Shown here: positions 39,601 to 51,648 of the stretch, piece after piece | Position numbering within the stretch: the first letter of the stretch is position 1 | How the letters are laid out: each line of letters begins with the position of its first letter | NCBI GenBank assembly: GCA_025677815.1 | Contig: JAIXMP010000008.1 | Location: 1,488,001 to 1,552,000 of the forward strand | Direction of reading: 5' to 3' | DNA length: 64,000 nucleotides | From: Phascolomyces articulosus | Lineage: Eukaryota > Mucoromycota > Mucoromycetes > Mucorales > Lichtheimiaceae | Made by a program: the position numbers and the translations under genes | The notes under the pieces: model-generated | The model's database searches: none | What the model saw: the letters and a program-made list of their open reading frames with translations, nothing else | What the model was told of the DNA's origin: nothing

Positions 39601-40689
39601 GTCCGCGTTCTTGGTGATGACCTTGGCAATGCTGAATTACAAAAAGTACATATCAAATTACGTATTACTCGTTCCCCAGTCATTGGTGACAAGTTCTCCT
39701 CCAGACACGGTCAAAAGGGTGTTTGCTCACAAAAATGGCCTGCAGTTGATATGCCTTTTACAGAATCTGGTATGCAACCTGATGTCATTATCAACCCTCA
39801 CGCTTTCCCCTCTCGTATGACTATTGGTATGTTTGTCGAAAGTTTGGCAGGCAAGGCCGGTGCATTACACGGTATTTCACAAGACAGTACTCCTTTTAAG
39901 TAAGTTATTTTCATTTTCATCATTATTAGTTGGAGTAACAAGGCAACATCTTTGACATATATTATTAGGTTCAATGAACAAAACACAGCAGCAGACTATT
40001 TCGGTGAACAACTATTAGCTGCAGGATACAGTTATCATGGTAACGAACCCATGTATTCTGGTATCACTGGTACAGAAATGAAAATGGATATTTACATTGG
40101 TGTAAGTATAGCAACTGAAAAGGAGAAACGAGAATGGTAATGGATATTATAAAGCAGTGAAACTGATAAATTCATGGTTTGAATATAGGTCGTATATTAC
40201 CAACGTCTTAGACACATGGTTAACGACAAGTTCCAGGTCCGTACAACTGGTCCAGTACATAACTTGACTATGCAACCAGTCAAGGGTCGTAAGCGTCATG
40301 GTGGTATTCGTCTTGGTGAAATGGAACGTGATTCTTTACTTGCTCACGGTACCAGTTTCTTACTTCAAGATCGTTTAATGAACTGTTCTGATTATTCACA
40401 GGTAAAAAGCCGGTTTATTTTGTTACTGTTTGTTTATAATCGAATAATATTTTATTCTAATGTGTGGGTTATTTTTGTTTAGGCACATGTTTGTCGATTA
40501 TGTGGTTCATTGGTGTCACCGATCTGTACAAAAATTGTATCAACACTGGCAAACAAACGTACGTTCGAATGTCGAACATGCGGTACTGCAGAGGGTATTG
40601 AACTGGTAGCGATCCCTTATGTATTTAGATACCTCACAACCGAATTGATGAGCTTGGGTATCCGACTCACTCTTGGTGTGAAGCCATAA
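36654..40689 (+). CDS. RPA135: DNA-directed RNA polymerase I, second-largest subunit
   Basis: Eight exons (36654-37732, 37816-38021, 38093-38205, 38298-39014, 39112-39899, 39969-40101, 40189-40401, 40483-40689) give 1151 residues. It transcribes the 35S rRNA precursor together with the largest Pol I subunit. Pol I identity, not Pol II or III, follows from the N-terminus ([13 protein letters not shown]), NCDGP-like region [13 protein letters not shown] and [19 protein letters not shown], which track yeast Rpa135 as I recall it. Core motifs are [75 protein letters not shown] and [16 protein letters not shown]. The C-terminal zinc site is CRLCG ... CRTCG. The C-terminus is shorter than in yeast between the zinc pairs. 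CSF1 ends only 239 bp upstream. Confidence 0.96.
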
Positions 40690-40903
40690 AATAATATTAT
40701 TAACAATAATGCATGACACCAATAGTAAAAAAAAACACCCATCCAACATTGATCCCTTTTTCCCTTGTAATTTTTTTTCTTTTATCCTTTTTTCATCAAA
40801 TCCAAATTAATATTATAATTAAAACTTTGCAGCATATTTTTCTTTCATATTAAAATTTTTATTTTAGTACTATATACTATGCTTATTCTCATACTATCTT
40901 CTT

Positions 40904-41612
40904 TCAGACAGTTAACATTTTACCAAAACGAAGGCCAGCAACAGCTAAGCCGGTAACCTTTGCAACTTCTAATCCAAGATAGAGACGGCAGCAATTCTTT
41001 TGCGAGCAACATGAATTGTCATTTGCTGCAGTTTTTTCATTTATGCATCGCTCTTGCAACTTTGGTAAAAAGAATGCACCTTGTGCGACACAAATGATAG
41101 CGGGGGCGAGAACTGCAGTTGATAAACAGACATCTACGAAACCATCATGATCAAGAATACGCTTGCGCCATTCGCAGAAAATATCCAAGCTTACGACACC
41201 AATAGCCAACTATTAATACGTAATTGAATATACAATCAGAACGTTTGTTTCAAAATGAAAGATAAGAATTATGTATGAGGAAAAAAAGTGAATATACAGA
41301 TCATCATACTTCAATCTTGTTCAGCCATCCAAACCTATGTCTTCCAACATCCAACTTTTGACTTTTATCCAAGCTTTCGGGTACTTTACATAACAAAGGA
41401 GTCTCCAAAAAGCTGAAATTGAATGATGTAGCAAACCAGTACACGTTGGCCATAGTCAAATATAATGTAAGGTGACGAAGCGATGATTTTTCCCAAACTT
41501 GCTTGTGAAGGATGATTTCAATGGCGACAGATGGAACGAGAACCTTAACAACAGACAAGGGGTCTGTAACAAAACGGGTTATACATGAAGGAGATGGTCC
41601 GCAAGAAGACAT
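40904..41612 (-). CDS. Small multi-pass membrane protein, unknown
   Basis: Two exons (41612-41310 and 41209-40904) give 202 residues. Three or four hydrophobic segments are visible: VVKVLVPSVAIEIIL (about residues 21-36), LTLYLTMANVYWFATSF, VDVCLSTAVLAPAIICVAQGAFFL and YLGLEVAKVTGLAVAGLRF. A Cys cluster (NSCCSQKNCCRLY) precedes the last segment. I considered a Pex11-like peroxisomal protein because of GRHRFGWLNK and the size, but the match is too weak to name. It converges on RPA135 with 214 bp between stops. Confidence 0.65.
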
Positions 41613-42613
41613 TATTGAAAGTTTAAATTAATATAATAAAGATGGTGGATTACGTAGAGTGTGATTAAAATGAAGAAGAAGAGAAAAAAATGAATTTGTC
41701 TGTTGCTGCTGGATCAAAAATCATATTCCTCGGAGAATTTTTAATTCAAAAATGTTTGTTTTGAAGTATGCATCATACTTATTTCATTATGACCCTCATA
41801 TTTACGCCAATATATAATAAAAGAATCAAAGACTATATATTGTATAAAAAACATAATCCTACTATTGAATAATTGACGCCGTTATGTTAGATATTGTTCT
41901 GTCTTGGGATACATATTATGGTACAGCCTAGTTATAACCGTCAGAATGTCAAATTGTTTCAATTCCAAAATCTATAAGTAAAACTATATATATTATCTCT
42001 AAAATGAGAAATTACCTGACTTTCATATACTTGGATGGGAAAAGATGAAATTATAGCAAGAAAGAGGTAAGTCTCAATAGAGAAACATAAAATACGTGTG
42101 TGGCGTTCTTGTAAAAATTAAATTTCAGATCATTTTGGTGATCTGTCCTAAACTGAAGAAATGTTTTAAAATCCAAAGTACCCTGCTAAATCTGGAAAAA
42201 TTGGCCAACTTTGAGTTGCCATAGAAGGTTTTTTTTATAAAACAAAGTAAAGTCAACAAATAAGTGTGTTTTAAGGGGTGTTTTGAATTTTTGATTCACC
42301 AAATAATGTTTACCAATTATACAACCCTGTATACTACTTTAGATGACATTACATTTGGCTGTCGATCCGTGTGGTATCTATTATGTAGAGTAATCAAAAT
42401 ACCTACAGTTAATTTTGAAGCAACACAATGTTTTGTTACCTAAATATTGGAAATATAATATTAAATTGGAACAAATAAATAGTTTATTTCATTATGAATA
42501 CTCCTGTAAGATTTTTTTTATAAGAGGAACAAGAAGGAAAAAGGAAATTACAATATGTGTTATAGATTTAATAGTTTCTAAGATTATAAAAAAAAATAAT
42601 TGAAAACAAACTC
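41613..42613. other. Intergenic region, no gene seen
   Basis: One kilobase of AT-rich DNA between the start of the small membrane protein gene and the stop of the NDK fusion gene, both on the minus strand. It should contain the promoter of the former. No repeat or open frame of note was found. Confidence 0.5.
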
Positions 42614-45600
42614 TTAAGAGGTAAATCGACTGATCATATCCTTGACATGGTTACTAGGCGAGCGAGCACGAGCATCCTTGATATGATCGTTTTTGCCAGC
42701 AGCAGCAGTAGTAGCAGCAGCATCAGCAGAAAGTGTGTTTGATTCAAACTTGTTACGAAGCTGTGCTACTTCAGGTGTCTTTGGCCGAGAGGCAGCACTA
42801 CCAGCTGATGTCTTACCATCAACTACAGAAAGAGAGCATTCTGTTGTTTTTTCTTGTTGAATTGTAATTGCTGCTACTTCTTCATCTTGATCTGCTGAAG
42901 ACTCACCAAGAACTTTTTCTGTTACATCTTCCATTTCATTTTCTGTTTTGGTTCGTTCGTCGTCATCCACTATGTTGTCGTTGGTACTACTCTTTTCCTC
43001 ATCGGTTGTACTATGCACTTCTTTTTCTACACTCTCAACTTCCTCTGGTTCATCAGCTGGTCTTTCACCTTTTTCAAGATTCTCTGCTGTGGGAGTAGCT
43101 TCCTTTGTTTTCTCGATGCTGGATGTTTTTTTGATGGTAGTTTTTGACGTCACTGAAGATTTCTTTAATGCTGTTGTTGGTGCTGTCTTTGTTGTTGCTC
43201 CAGTTGTGGAACGCTTTACTGTACTAGCAGCAGCAGCAGAAGTCTTTGAAGCGACACGCTTACCAGTCTGGGTGATACCATTAGTGGCTGTAGAAGACGT
43301 GGTCTATAAAATATAAATACCACTGTTTGTTAGTAATACCATAATATATACTACAAAGGATAAATGTTTTTGAATATGCAGGTGAATACCTTTTTTGAAT
43401 CTGTTGTAGTTGGAGCTTTACGAACAAGTCGTTTAGCAGGGGTTGTGCCTGTAGTAGTAAAAGTGGGAGTGCCACTCGCTCTTGTAGTGGTTCGACCAGT
43501 AGTTGAAGTTCTTGCAGTAGCAGTAGCAGTAGCAGTCGTTTTCGTAGCGGGGGTTGTGCGTCTTGTAGCGGGGGTTGCTGTTGAACCTACAGGAGAAGTA
43601 CGCTTGACAGGCTCTGTTGCTTTTGCTGTTGTTGTAGTAGTTCCGGTAGTAACCTTTGAAGTAGCAGATTTTCCTTCTTCTGAATCGTTGCTTCTGGTTC
43701 GAGTACGACCGGTAGCTGTTGGAGCAGACAAACGAGAAAAGACAGAAGAACGAGGTTTGGGTGGTGGTTTAGTTTCAGCTGTTGCTGATTCAGTTTTAGC
43801 TGCAGGTTGTTTCTTGGTAAGTGTAGCAGCACGGGGTACCCTAGCTGTAGGAGCCGTTATAGTAGTTCTAGCTTTTGCGGCTGTCCCTGATGTCAAACTT
43901 GTTCGTTTAGCAGCAGAAGTAGCAGCTGTGGTTCGTGTTATTGTTGTTGCACCTTTCTTTTCAACAAGTGATGATCTCTTTGCAGCTGTCGTTGTTGCTG
44001 TTGCTTTAGAGGTGCCGTTTGCTGTTGTGTTTCTACTTTGTGGCGGTCGTGAAGGAGACTTGGGTTTTGCTGCTGGTGTCGTTTTAGTAGTGGGCTTGGC
44101 AACGTTCTTTATAGCAGTACCATTTGCAACAGCCTTTGCCACTTTGCTCAATTTCTTAGGTTCTTCCTTTGATTTCTCTATCTTTGATGATTCTTCTTTA
44201 GTTACCTCGGCTTTTTGTTCACCAACCTTTTGTTCCGTTTCAGTTGCAGATAATTCTTGTTGAACTTTGATTGCATCTATAGCGTCTCTGTCGGTCGATT
44301 CACTCCTAGGTTCTTCAGTTATAGTTACTGACACTGGGCTTTCATTTATTGCAACGACATCCCCAGAAGTTACTGGTGCCTTATCATCTTGCTTTACTCC
44401 CACTGATTCGGTTTCAACATCGGTAGCCTCTTTCTTTTGTTCATCAACCTTCTCAGCTTCAATTTTGTTAGTTTTGTCTGCCACGTTGTTAAACTGATCT
44501 TCCTTTTGATCCTTGGTTGTATCAGCAGTACACTGGTCACCGTTATCTCCTTGTTCATCTGCTGTAGTTGCGGTTGCTGATGATAGAGTCAACTCCTTTA
44601 ATTCTTCTGATTGGACATCACCTTTTTCGTTTTCTTTTAACATTTCCTCTTTCAATTCCTCCGCCGTCTCGGTAGTATTATCCTGCAGGTCGATTTCGCT
44701 CATTACCGTTTCATCAGGCGTTTCCTTGTCATTTTTGGTCAATTCTATTACATCACTACCTTGTTCAACTTCTGTAGCTTTTTCATCCTCAGGAGATTCT
44801 ACAGCGAATCCTTCAACAATATTATTATTTTCAACGATATCTTCCTTCTTTGTTTCTTGGGTAACAGCAAGTGTCTCTTCAACTTCTTCAGCATTAGCTT
44901 CTTCGGAAGCAGTGACAGAAGTATCAATTTGTGACACTTCCGAACCCTTCTTGGATTCCACTTCTGCATCATTGTTTTGTTCAGATACATCGATAGGTGT
45001 TTCATCTTTTTGTTGAACAGATGTTGAATCATCATTCTTTTCTTCCTCTGTCTTGTCAGTAACAGAAGAAGACTCTCGATCGTTATTACATTCTTCGACG
45101 GGAAGCTCTTGCTCGTTTTGTGTTTCCTCTTTATTTTGGATTACTGGTTCTTTTTCTTCTGTCGTATCTGGATGTACTTCTTCCTTAAGGGGTGCATCAC
45201 CCTGCCTCTTTTTATCTTCTATGACAGTTTGTTCAGGAATATCCTCAACTACAGGTGACTCGTAGGTTAATGGTTCGACCAGCTTCTCTTGTTTCTGTGT
45301 AATGGCCTCCGCTGTTTCTACCTTGGCAACAACGACCTTTTCCTCTACCTCTACTACATTATCGTCGACTACAACAGTTGAATCCTCAATTCTAATTTCG
45401 TTCTGCCCGTCCACAGCAACATGTTGTTCGACAAACTGTTCAACTGGTAGCTGGGGTTGTTCGGTTATTTTTTTGATAGTAGTGGATTGAACGTCTTCTG
45501 CAGGCTTTTCAGACTCGTCATCGTTCGATGCTGTTTGCTGTATTTGTTCATCGCTCTTTTCCTCTTGCTTTTGCTGTTGTTCGTCAATGGATTCAAACAA

Positions 45601-46827
45601 AATTTGAATTTCTCGCTCTGCACTTGTTTGACAATCGCTACCATGTGTAGCGTTATTCATGCCATCTGTACCAAAAAGAGCACGAATACTATTTTTTATT
45701 TTTGTACATATAGTAAATTATTAGTCAGGTGATTTGTTTTGAAGTTCTATTATTTTAGGTTAAAATATAGTTAAATTTACCTGTTTGGTGTAATATCACG
45801 CGCCTTGACAGGATCTGTTGGACCCATTTTTGCGCGCCAATCTTGGATCGCGTCTACTTTTTCCAAAACCATGGCGTGAATAGGACCACTAGAATTAAGA
45901 CAAACTTTTTAATATGGTATTGATTGAGCCTACAATAAATAACAATAAAATATGTATATTGGTTTTGTACCTGCTCATCCATTCAGTCAATTCATTATAG
46001 AATGGTTTTCCTTCATGTTCACGATAAAATAAGCGTGCTTGGTCCAATGAAAGACGGAATTGACGTTCTTGAACAATAGTGAATTCTGCTTCCTTGATCT
46101 TGGAAACAATATCATCTTTTTTGTTGGCAGCAATAGCATCAGGTTTAATAATAGCAAGTGTACGTTGAATTGTTTTTTCTTCTCCTGCATCAGTTGTTGC
46201 TGCTTCAACAGCTGCTGATAATACATCTTCATTAACGTTGGTTTCTTCTTGTTCTTCTTCAATTTGATCTTCTTCATGGTCTACCAAAGATTCTTTATTA
46301 CCGGTGATTTTGGGTTCGGCATCTTTAGCAACAGCTTTATTTACAATTTGTTCTTGCTCATCTTGCACGGTTTTAGATTCTTCTGTTTCTATTTCATCTT
46401 TAGGTTCAGCTGCAACGTCAGAAGAAGAGGAAGCTTTCGTTTTATCTACAACAAGTTGCTGTTCCTCAGCATCATTGTCCAATTCATCAACAACTAGCTT
46501 CTCGGAAACAGCTGTAGATTCAGGGTCATTTGTGGTTTCATCAAGCGAAATAGCTGAATCGGTTTGCAGCTTTTCCGGAACGTTATTCGCTTAAAAAACA
46601 TCTTATGAGTGAATATATTCATTTTCATGTTTAAAGTTTTTTTAAAAAATATCCTTACATGTTTGTTGCTTTTGTTCGGGCATTGGTGACTCGTTAATAG
46701 CTGCTTGTTCCTCCTATTCACAAAAATATAGTAAAGAGATGTGAGTGAAAAAAACGCGGTCAATAGACTGATTTGGAGAATAGATCATCATCTCGGTTGA
46801 AATGTAATGTACCTCTGTCAGGGTCAT
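42614..46827 (-). CDS. Nucleoside diphosphate kinase domain fused to long acidic and Ala/Thr/Lys-rich tail
   Basis: Six exons (46827-46813, 46713-46659, 46589-45971, 45888-45781, 45688-43390, 43303-42614) give 1261 residues. An acidic leader (about 1-165) precedes an NDK domain (about 166-305): RTLAIIKPDAIAANKKDDIV, SSGPIHAMVLEKVDAIQDWR, PNSIRALFGTDG, then NATHGSDC, whose His281 corresponds to the phosphorylated histidine of NDK. Residues 306-750 are Glu/Asp/Val/Thr-rich and disordered; 780-1120 are basic, made of Ala/Thr/Lys/Arg/Pro runs such as ATTTAAKRSSLVEKKG and RTTTRASGTP; the C-terminus is acidic again and ends NHVKDMISRFTS. The divergent NDK type resembles NME5/NME7-like domains more than the short housekeeping enzyme. 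The basic Pro/Ser/Thr tail recalls microtubule- or actin-binding regions, but that is inference. Exon 3 uses an AAG acceptor. Confidence 0.8.
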
Positions 46828-47526
46828 TGTACAAAAACAAAGCTAAGTCAATATGGTATCAATATATAGAAAGGTGTGGGGAATAAAAGAAAGAAATAAA
46901 GAGAAAGAGAGGGAAAGAAATAGAGAGTATGTATGTTGTTCCTTAAGGGAAAAAAGGGAATATAAGAAAGAAAACAGTAAAAATATATTCGAACACCAAA
47001 ACCCCTCTTTGGCAAGCTCTTAGCTGACATTGTCAAGATTTCACGTCAGTTTTTTTCCTTGTTGTACAACATCATCGGTTTACTAATAACTTAGGAATAC
47101 TATTATACCCATACCCTTCTATTGTTTATGTTAAATGTATAATATCATATATAGATTGAGGCTTTTTATTCTCTTTTTTTTTTGCAACAAAAGAGGGACA
47201 TTCCTTAAGATTTGTAATAAGACAGGAGTTCAAATGTTAAAAAGAAGGATGCAAGGGTAAATACATAATTTAATAATGAATATAAAGTTATATATGAACG
47301 AGAACCCAAAAAGATGCGGATTTGAAAGGAGTTTCTTTTTTATATACTAAAAGTATCATATAACATGTGTGATTCTATAATAGTCACCGGCGCTTATTAT
47401 AGGTAAAAGAGGAGAGAGAGACAAGTTGTCGTGAAAGAATAGAATAATGATTATATAGACAGACAGCGAGAGCGAGAAGGGAGAGTTATAAAGGGGAATA
47501 AAAAAGAGGATTATTATCAACTATTA
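46828..47526. other. Intergenic region with NDK-fusion promoter
   Basis: A 699-bp spacer between two minus-strand genes. The part next to the NDK-fusion start (46868-46978) is purine-rich on the plus strand (runs of gaaag and gagag). No gene or repeat was recognised. Confidence 0.5.
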
Positions 47527-47790
47527 TTATTTTTCATCAGTTTCTTCTCGTTGTACTGGTTTTGTTCGTCGTTCTCGAATAACTACTGTGGTATTGCCTT
47601 GTTGAGCTTTTATTTTCCTTCGTGCTTCTAATCTTGCTGCTTTGTCATTTTGATCGAAGGCTGGACAAGGAAATAATGTAGGCGCTGCTACAGTTGCCAC
47701 TGCTCCTAATGCAACCAAGACAAATAGATTAGACGTGATCCGTTGTCTTTGAAGATGATTAAGTGGTTTAATTTTGGTGCCATTAAACAT
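47527..47790 (-). CDS. Small single-span membrane protein, unknown
   Basis: An intronless 87-residue frame with a basic N-terminus (NGTKIKPLNHLQRQR), one hydrophobic segment (NLFVLVALGAVATVAAPTLF, about residues 21-40) and a charged C-terminal half (KAARLEARRKIKAQQG ... RERRTKPVQREE). Positive residues before a single span followed by a helix of this type are common in small mitochondrial inner-membrane assembly factors; I cannot assign a family. Confidence 0.6.
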   Translation of the reverse strand: MFNGTKIKPLNHLQRQRITSNLFVLVALGAVATVAAPTLFPCPAFDQNDKAARLEARRKIKAQQGNTTVVIRERRTKPVQREETDEK

Positions 47791-48223
47791 GATAGAGAAG
47801 GGGGGTTGTATATTTTATGATTGAATTAATAAAGAGTAAAAGAAAAAAAAAGAAAAGAAACTTGACACGGGTTAACAATTGGTCTATAATATCATAACCG
47901 TGTTTATTTCTATATCTTTATGATAGGATGTATATGGACACCACCAAATCGACGACCAACGGAAGTGTATTTGTGTACCCACCCTGACCCTAGATTATGA
48001 CCTCTGCCTGGTGGCTTATGAAAATGGATTTTCGTGCCACAAGTTTTTAATTTTCATTGAACTCAGGTACAAGATTTTAAGACGAAAGAGATCATTATAC
48101 CAACAAATTAAAAACTCTGTAAAATAGAACAATAGACAATAAACAATATGGTTTTTTTGTGCAAGCAAAGAAAATGAAATAATTGGAGGGGTTTTATTAC
48201 AACATAAAATAAAATTATGTTTT
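47791..48223. other. Intergenic region between RPL5 3' end and small membrane protein
   Basis: A 433-bp spacer. The minus strand between about 48056 and 47919 holds a distinctly more GC-rich, protein-like open stretch of 47 codons (HKPPGRGHNLGSGWVHKYTS and GRRFGGVHIH) with no ATG start. It ends in TAG. It may be an exon remnant; see findings. Confidence 0.45.
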
Positions 48224-49761
48224 TTAGTTTTCGGCCAATTCCTTGTGGAAAGCAGCCTTCTTGGCACGAACAGCGTTGTCGCGTTCGCGCTTGGTAAGAC
48301 GACGCTTTTGGGGATAAGCCTTGACACCAGCCTTCTTTTGAGCGGGCTTGGCAATGGGGTTTTCACGGATGGCTTCGTGGGCTTCAGTGTACATATCTTC
48401 AACCTTGTCAGAAGTGATACCGGCCTTGAGGAAGGTGGCGAATTGCTTCTTGTAACGTTCTTCATCTTCTTCTTCAAGGTATTCCATGTATTCAGCAACG
48501 TGGACACCATAGATGTAGTTGCGGAGCAATTCATCATCGTTTTCCTTGGTTTCAATATCGAAACCAGGGAAACGATTACCAGAGTGTGGGATGAAGAGAC
48601 CACCATCGGAAGCACCCTTCATGGCACCAAAGACACGGGCACCAGTGGAGGTACGGGCAGTACCAACATCAAGGAAAGCCTTGAAGGGGCGGGGACCTTC
48701 TTCGTTGGCTTCGGTGAGTTGAACAGTACCGTCAGATTCAACAACACCTTCGTACTTGTCAGCAAGACCGAGCTTGGTCAAGACACGACGAGCCAACAAA
48801 AGACCAGTGGCGTAAGCTTTAAAATTATAATAATAAATAATTATTATCAATTACCTTACTCATATATCATATTTGCTCCAGTTACAATCACTTCTTTTCA
48901 CATTTTTTTCATCCATTATATCCTCCTCAGATCATCCAAAAACTTACCAGCGGACCAGTTGGTCAAACCACCCTTGACACCATAGTTCTTAAGCTCATGG
49001 GCGTAGGCAGCGGCAAGAACGTGATCACCTTGAATCTTAGCATAGACGATTTGGCAGACAATGTCCTTGTTGGTGAAACGGACAACCATTCTGTACTTGG
49101 GTGAGTTGTACTTGTTCTTGGCTTGGACGACCAAGCGCTTACGAGCATAGTAATCAGTCTTGCCCTCTATTAAGTAGAAAAAAGTTTTTTAGTAATCGAT
49201 TTTTTGTTTAAAATTGATAAACTTTCTATTCTTCTCTCTGTCGTCTACAATATCCCAATCATAAAATACTATTTTTTGCTTCAGATAGGAGCGAAAGACA
49301 ATTTGTATTTTTTGATCAACATGAAATAATTCAGTTGAACTATGCTTTAACAAAATCATCATATGCAAAAAAAAATATTCGTTTATATCGTTTGGTTGAA
49401 CCGCGTATTTTTTAAACGTTTGGTATGATTGTAGAGGTCCCAAGAGAAGAAATCGAAAATCGTCATTTTGAACAGGTTGAAAAATGAATTAATTTTTTTC
49501 TTACCTCTTCTTCTGCGGTACTTGACTTGGTAGCGCTTGAAGTAGGCCTTGTTCTTTTGCTGCTTGACGAAAGGCTAAAATTATTGAAATGTGCAATTGG
49601 CACGTTTTTTTAGTAACTTGTAACTTCATTCATCCAACCAAATATCGATTAATCCATTCATCCATCCATCGCATCCATTGTTTATGAATAACAATGAATT
49701 GATTTATCTATCATTCCTCACTCCCATTCACCCCTAGCGTATTATCATATGTGCATACCAT
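48224..49761 (-). CDS. RPL5: 60S ribosomal protein L5 (uL18)
   Basis: Four exons (49761-49759, 49574-49505, 49166-48948, 48816-48224) give 294 residues. L5 binds 5S rRNA with L11 and the chaperone Syo1 and enters the central protuberance of the large subunit. Exon 1 consists of the ATG alone, followed directly by the donor GTATGC; the protein continues [20 protein letters not shown]. Family motifs are [75 protein letters not shown] and the basic tail [20 protein letters not shown]. The strong, GC-richer codon bias fits very high expression. Exon 4 uses an AAAG acceptor. Confidence 0.96.
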
Positions 49762-50658
49762 GTCGACTGTAGGCTCGAAAAAAGGAAGGACCACAAATTT
49801 ACCCGACAGAATATTTTATTTATGGGCGATTGAAAAAGTCCGTAGGTTGATTATCCAATCAAATCTCTAGTGTTCAATCAACTACTTGTATACCTAATGT
49901 GGCGACTTTGCATTAAGTTTGGTGTTGTGGTATTAAGGAGGTGACACTTATCTATGAATAATTAAAGGAGTCGTTTTTCATAAAACGAGACAAATATAAT
50001 AATTATATAAATAGATGTGGTTTTTTCCATAAAATATACCAATTATTTACGAAATGAGTTGTTTATATAGAACTAACCCAACAGCCATTTTTCTTAATTA
50101 TCCTCCGTTCTTTTAACAAACGTGTGTTTTTTTGTGGAAGATAATTTGCCAAAGATATATAATTATAGTTAAAGGGTGGATCATATATGAATTAAATAAA
50201 GGAAAGAACGTCTTTAATTAACCTTCAAGTAGTTGTTGTCGTTTATGCACTTCTCCGGCATGGATTACGTAACGCTAAAGTGGTTCTGGCGCTGGCACCA
50301 TCTGGCAAAACGGTTCATGGCGGTAGACTTCAACAAATGTGTGAAAATAGCAACAATCATCGATTAAAATTGTTACAAGAGTTGCCACTGATAAATGCCT
50401 ACATTCCGGATAGAAGTATTTATGATTACCATGAACCTCCAATACACCATGCTGCTCAATCCCAAGATAATTACAAAGCATCATCTCTACTAGTCAATTG
50501 TTTTGTTATGCTAAAAAAAAGTGTTATCACATGAGCTCCATCGCTGTCACACCCCTTTATTGTCATAAGTATAAAAAACCGAATGCTCTGAAGATTTTAG
50601 CTCTACTTTTGATAGTTGACTCTTTTTTTTCTTTTTATATCTCTTGAACTTACGAACA
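49762..50658. other. Divergent promoter region of RPL5 and DJ-1, with an unexplained open frame
   Basis: This 897-bp region separates two divergent genes. Much is AT-rich promoter DNA. On the plus strand 50203-50534 is open for about 110 codons and looks protein-like (LRNAKVVLALAPSGKTVHGG, then LPLINAYIPDRSIYDYHEPP), but it has no good ATG at the start and no recognised family; the opposite strand is also open for 69 codons here. I do not call a gene. Confidence 0.4.
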
Positions 50659-51648
50659 ATGTCCAAAAAAGCAATCGTATTTCTTGCTGACGGAACAGAG
50701 GAAATGGAATTCACTATTGCTGGTAAACAAAAAAAATAGGCGCGCCTTTCTATCAAACCAAGTTTATATACAAAAAGATGAGCTGATACTTCTTTTTTAT
50801 ATAGTGGACGTTTTACGTCGCGCCAAAGTGGAAGTTACAGTTGTGGGTGTCAAGTTGAAGAATTCCACTGTCGCTGAATGTAGCCGTGGCGTCAAAATTG
50901 TTCCAGACGTTGAATTGCAACATGAAGGTCAAAGTTGGAATGCTGTATGTCTACTGTAACTATTTTTTTTTCGATGCTGTGTCAAAAACAAGTCTGTCAC
51001 TGACATATATTTTGACGCGATTAAAACAGAATGATTATGATGCTGTGGTTTGTCCCGGTGGTATGGGAGGTGCTCTTACACTTCGAGATGATTCCAAAGT
51101 GCAACAGTTGGTCGCTACTTTTTATGAAAAACAAAAGATTGTCGCCTTTATCTGTGCAGGTATAAAACTTACACTTTTGACAATAATACGATGAAACCAT
51201 TACCTTATAAATATTTAATATTTTTTATATAATAGCCACAATTGTTGCCAAATCGTCTGGTATTCCTGGAAGTCACAAAGTTACTTCGTATCCTAGTGTT
51301 AAGGACGACTTGAAAGACTGTAATAATAATTTCTTAATTTCCGTCACAGTGATTTAAAGAGTGATCATCTAATGCAATATATCTGTAGTTTACGAATACG
51401 TCGATGATCGCGTTGTAGTCGATCAAAATGTTGTTACAGTAAGTAGTGTTTTTAATTGCCAAAAGTATACTTTGTTTCGTTCTTCATTTTATATCTCTGA
51501 TATACCATTCATCACTGTTCTATATTTGTATTAGAGCCGTGGACCTGGTACTGCGTTCCTTTTTGCCCTGACGTTGGTTGAACAACTTGTAGGAAAGGGT
51601 ATTGCTGATAATCTCAAATCAGAAATGTTGCTAACTGCCAAACTGTAA
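50659..51648 (+). CDS. DJ-1/PARK7-family protein
   Basis: Six exons (50659-50722, 50805-50944, 51030-51159, 51236-51319, 51389-51438, 51535-51648) give 193 residues, like human DJ-1 (189). The starting [20 protein letters not shown] carries the conserved Glu17 that hydrogen-bonds the reactive cysteine; the elbow Cys110 lies in [18 protein letters not shown]. Other family marks are [24 protein letters not shown] and [22 protein letters not shown]-1 proteins protect against oxidative and carbonyl stress; glyoxalase or deglycase activities have been proposed and are debated. Here residues after the cysteine read AT instead of the usual AGP, a mild variation. Cytosolic; no targeting signal seen. 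Confidence 0.93.

Noticed and set aside
36654..40689. RNA polymerase II subunit RPB2
   Set aside because: The shared core motifs fit any second-largest subunit, but the N-terminal region, spacing and C-terminal zinc site follow Pol I Rpa135.
43364..45016. Long plus-strand open frames (up to 299 codons) rich in Val/Ala and Ser
   Set aside because: They are antisense shadows of the repetitive Ala/Thr/Glu codons of the NDK fusion gene; no motifs or splice logic of their own.
48245..48985. 246-codon plus-strand frame opposite RPL5
   Set aside because: Antisense shadow of a highly biased ribosomal protein gene.
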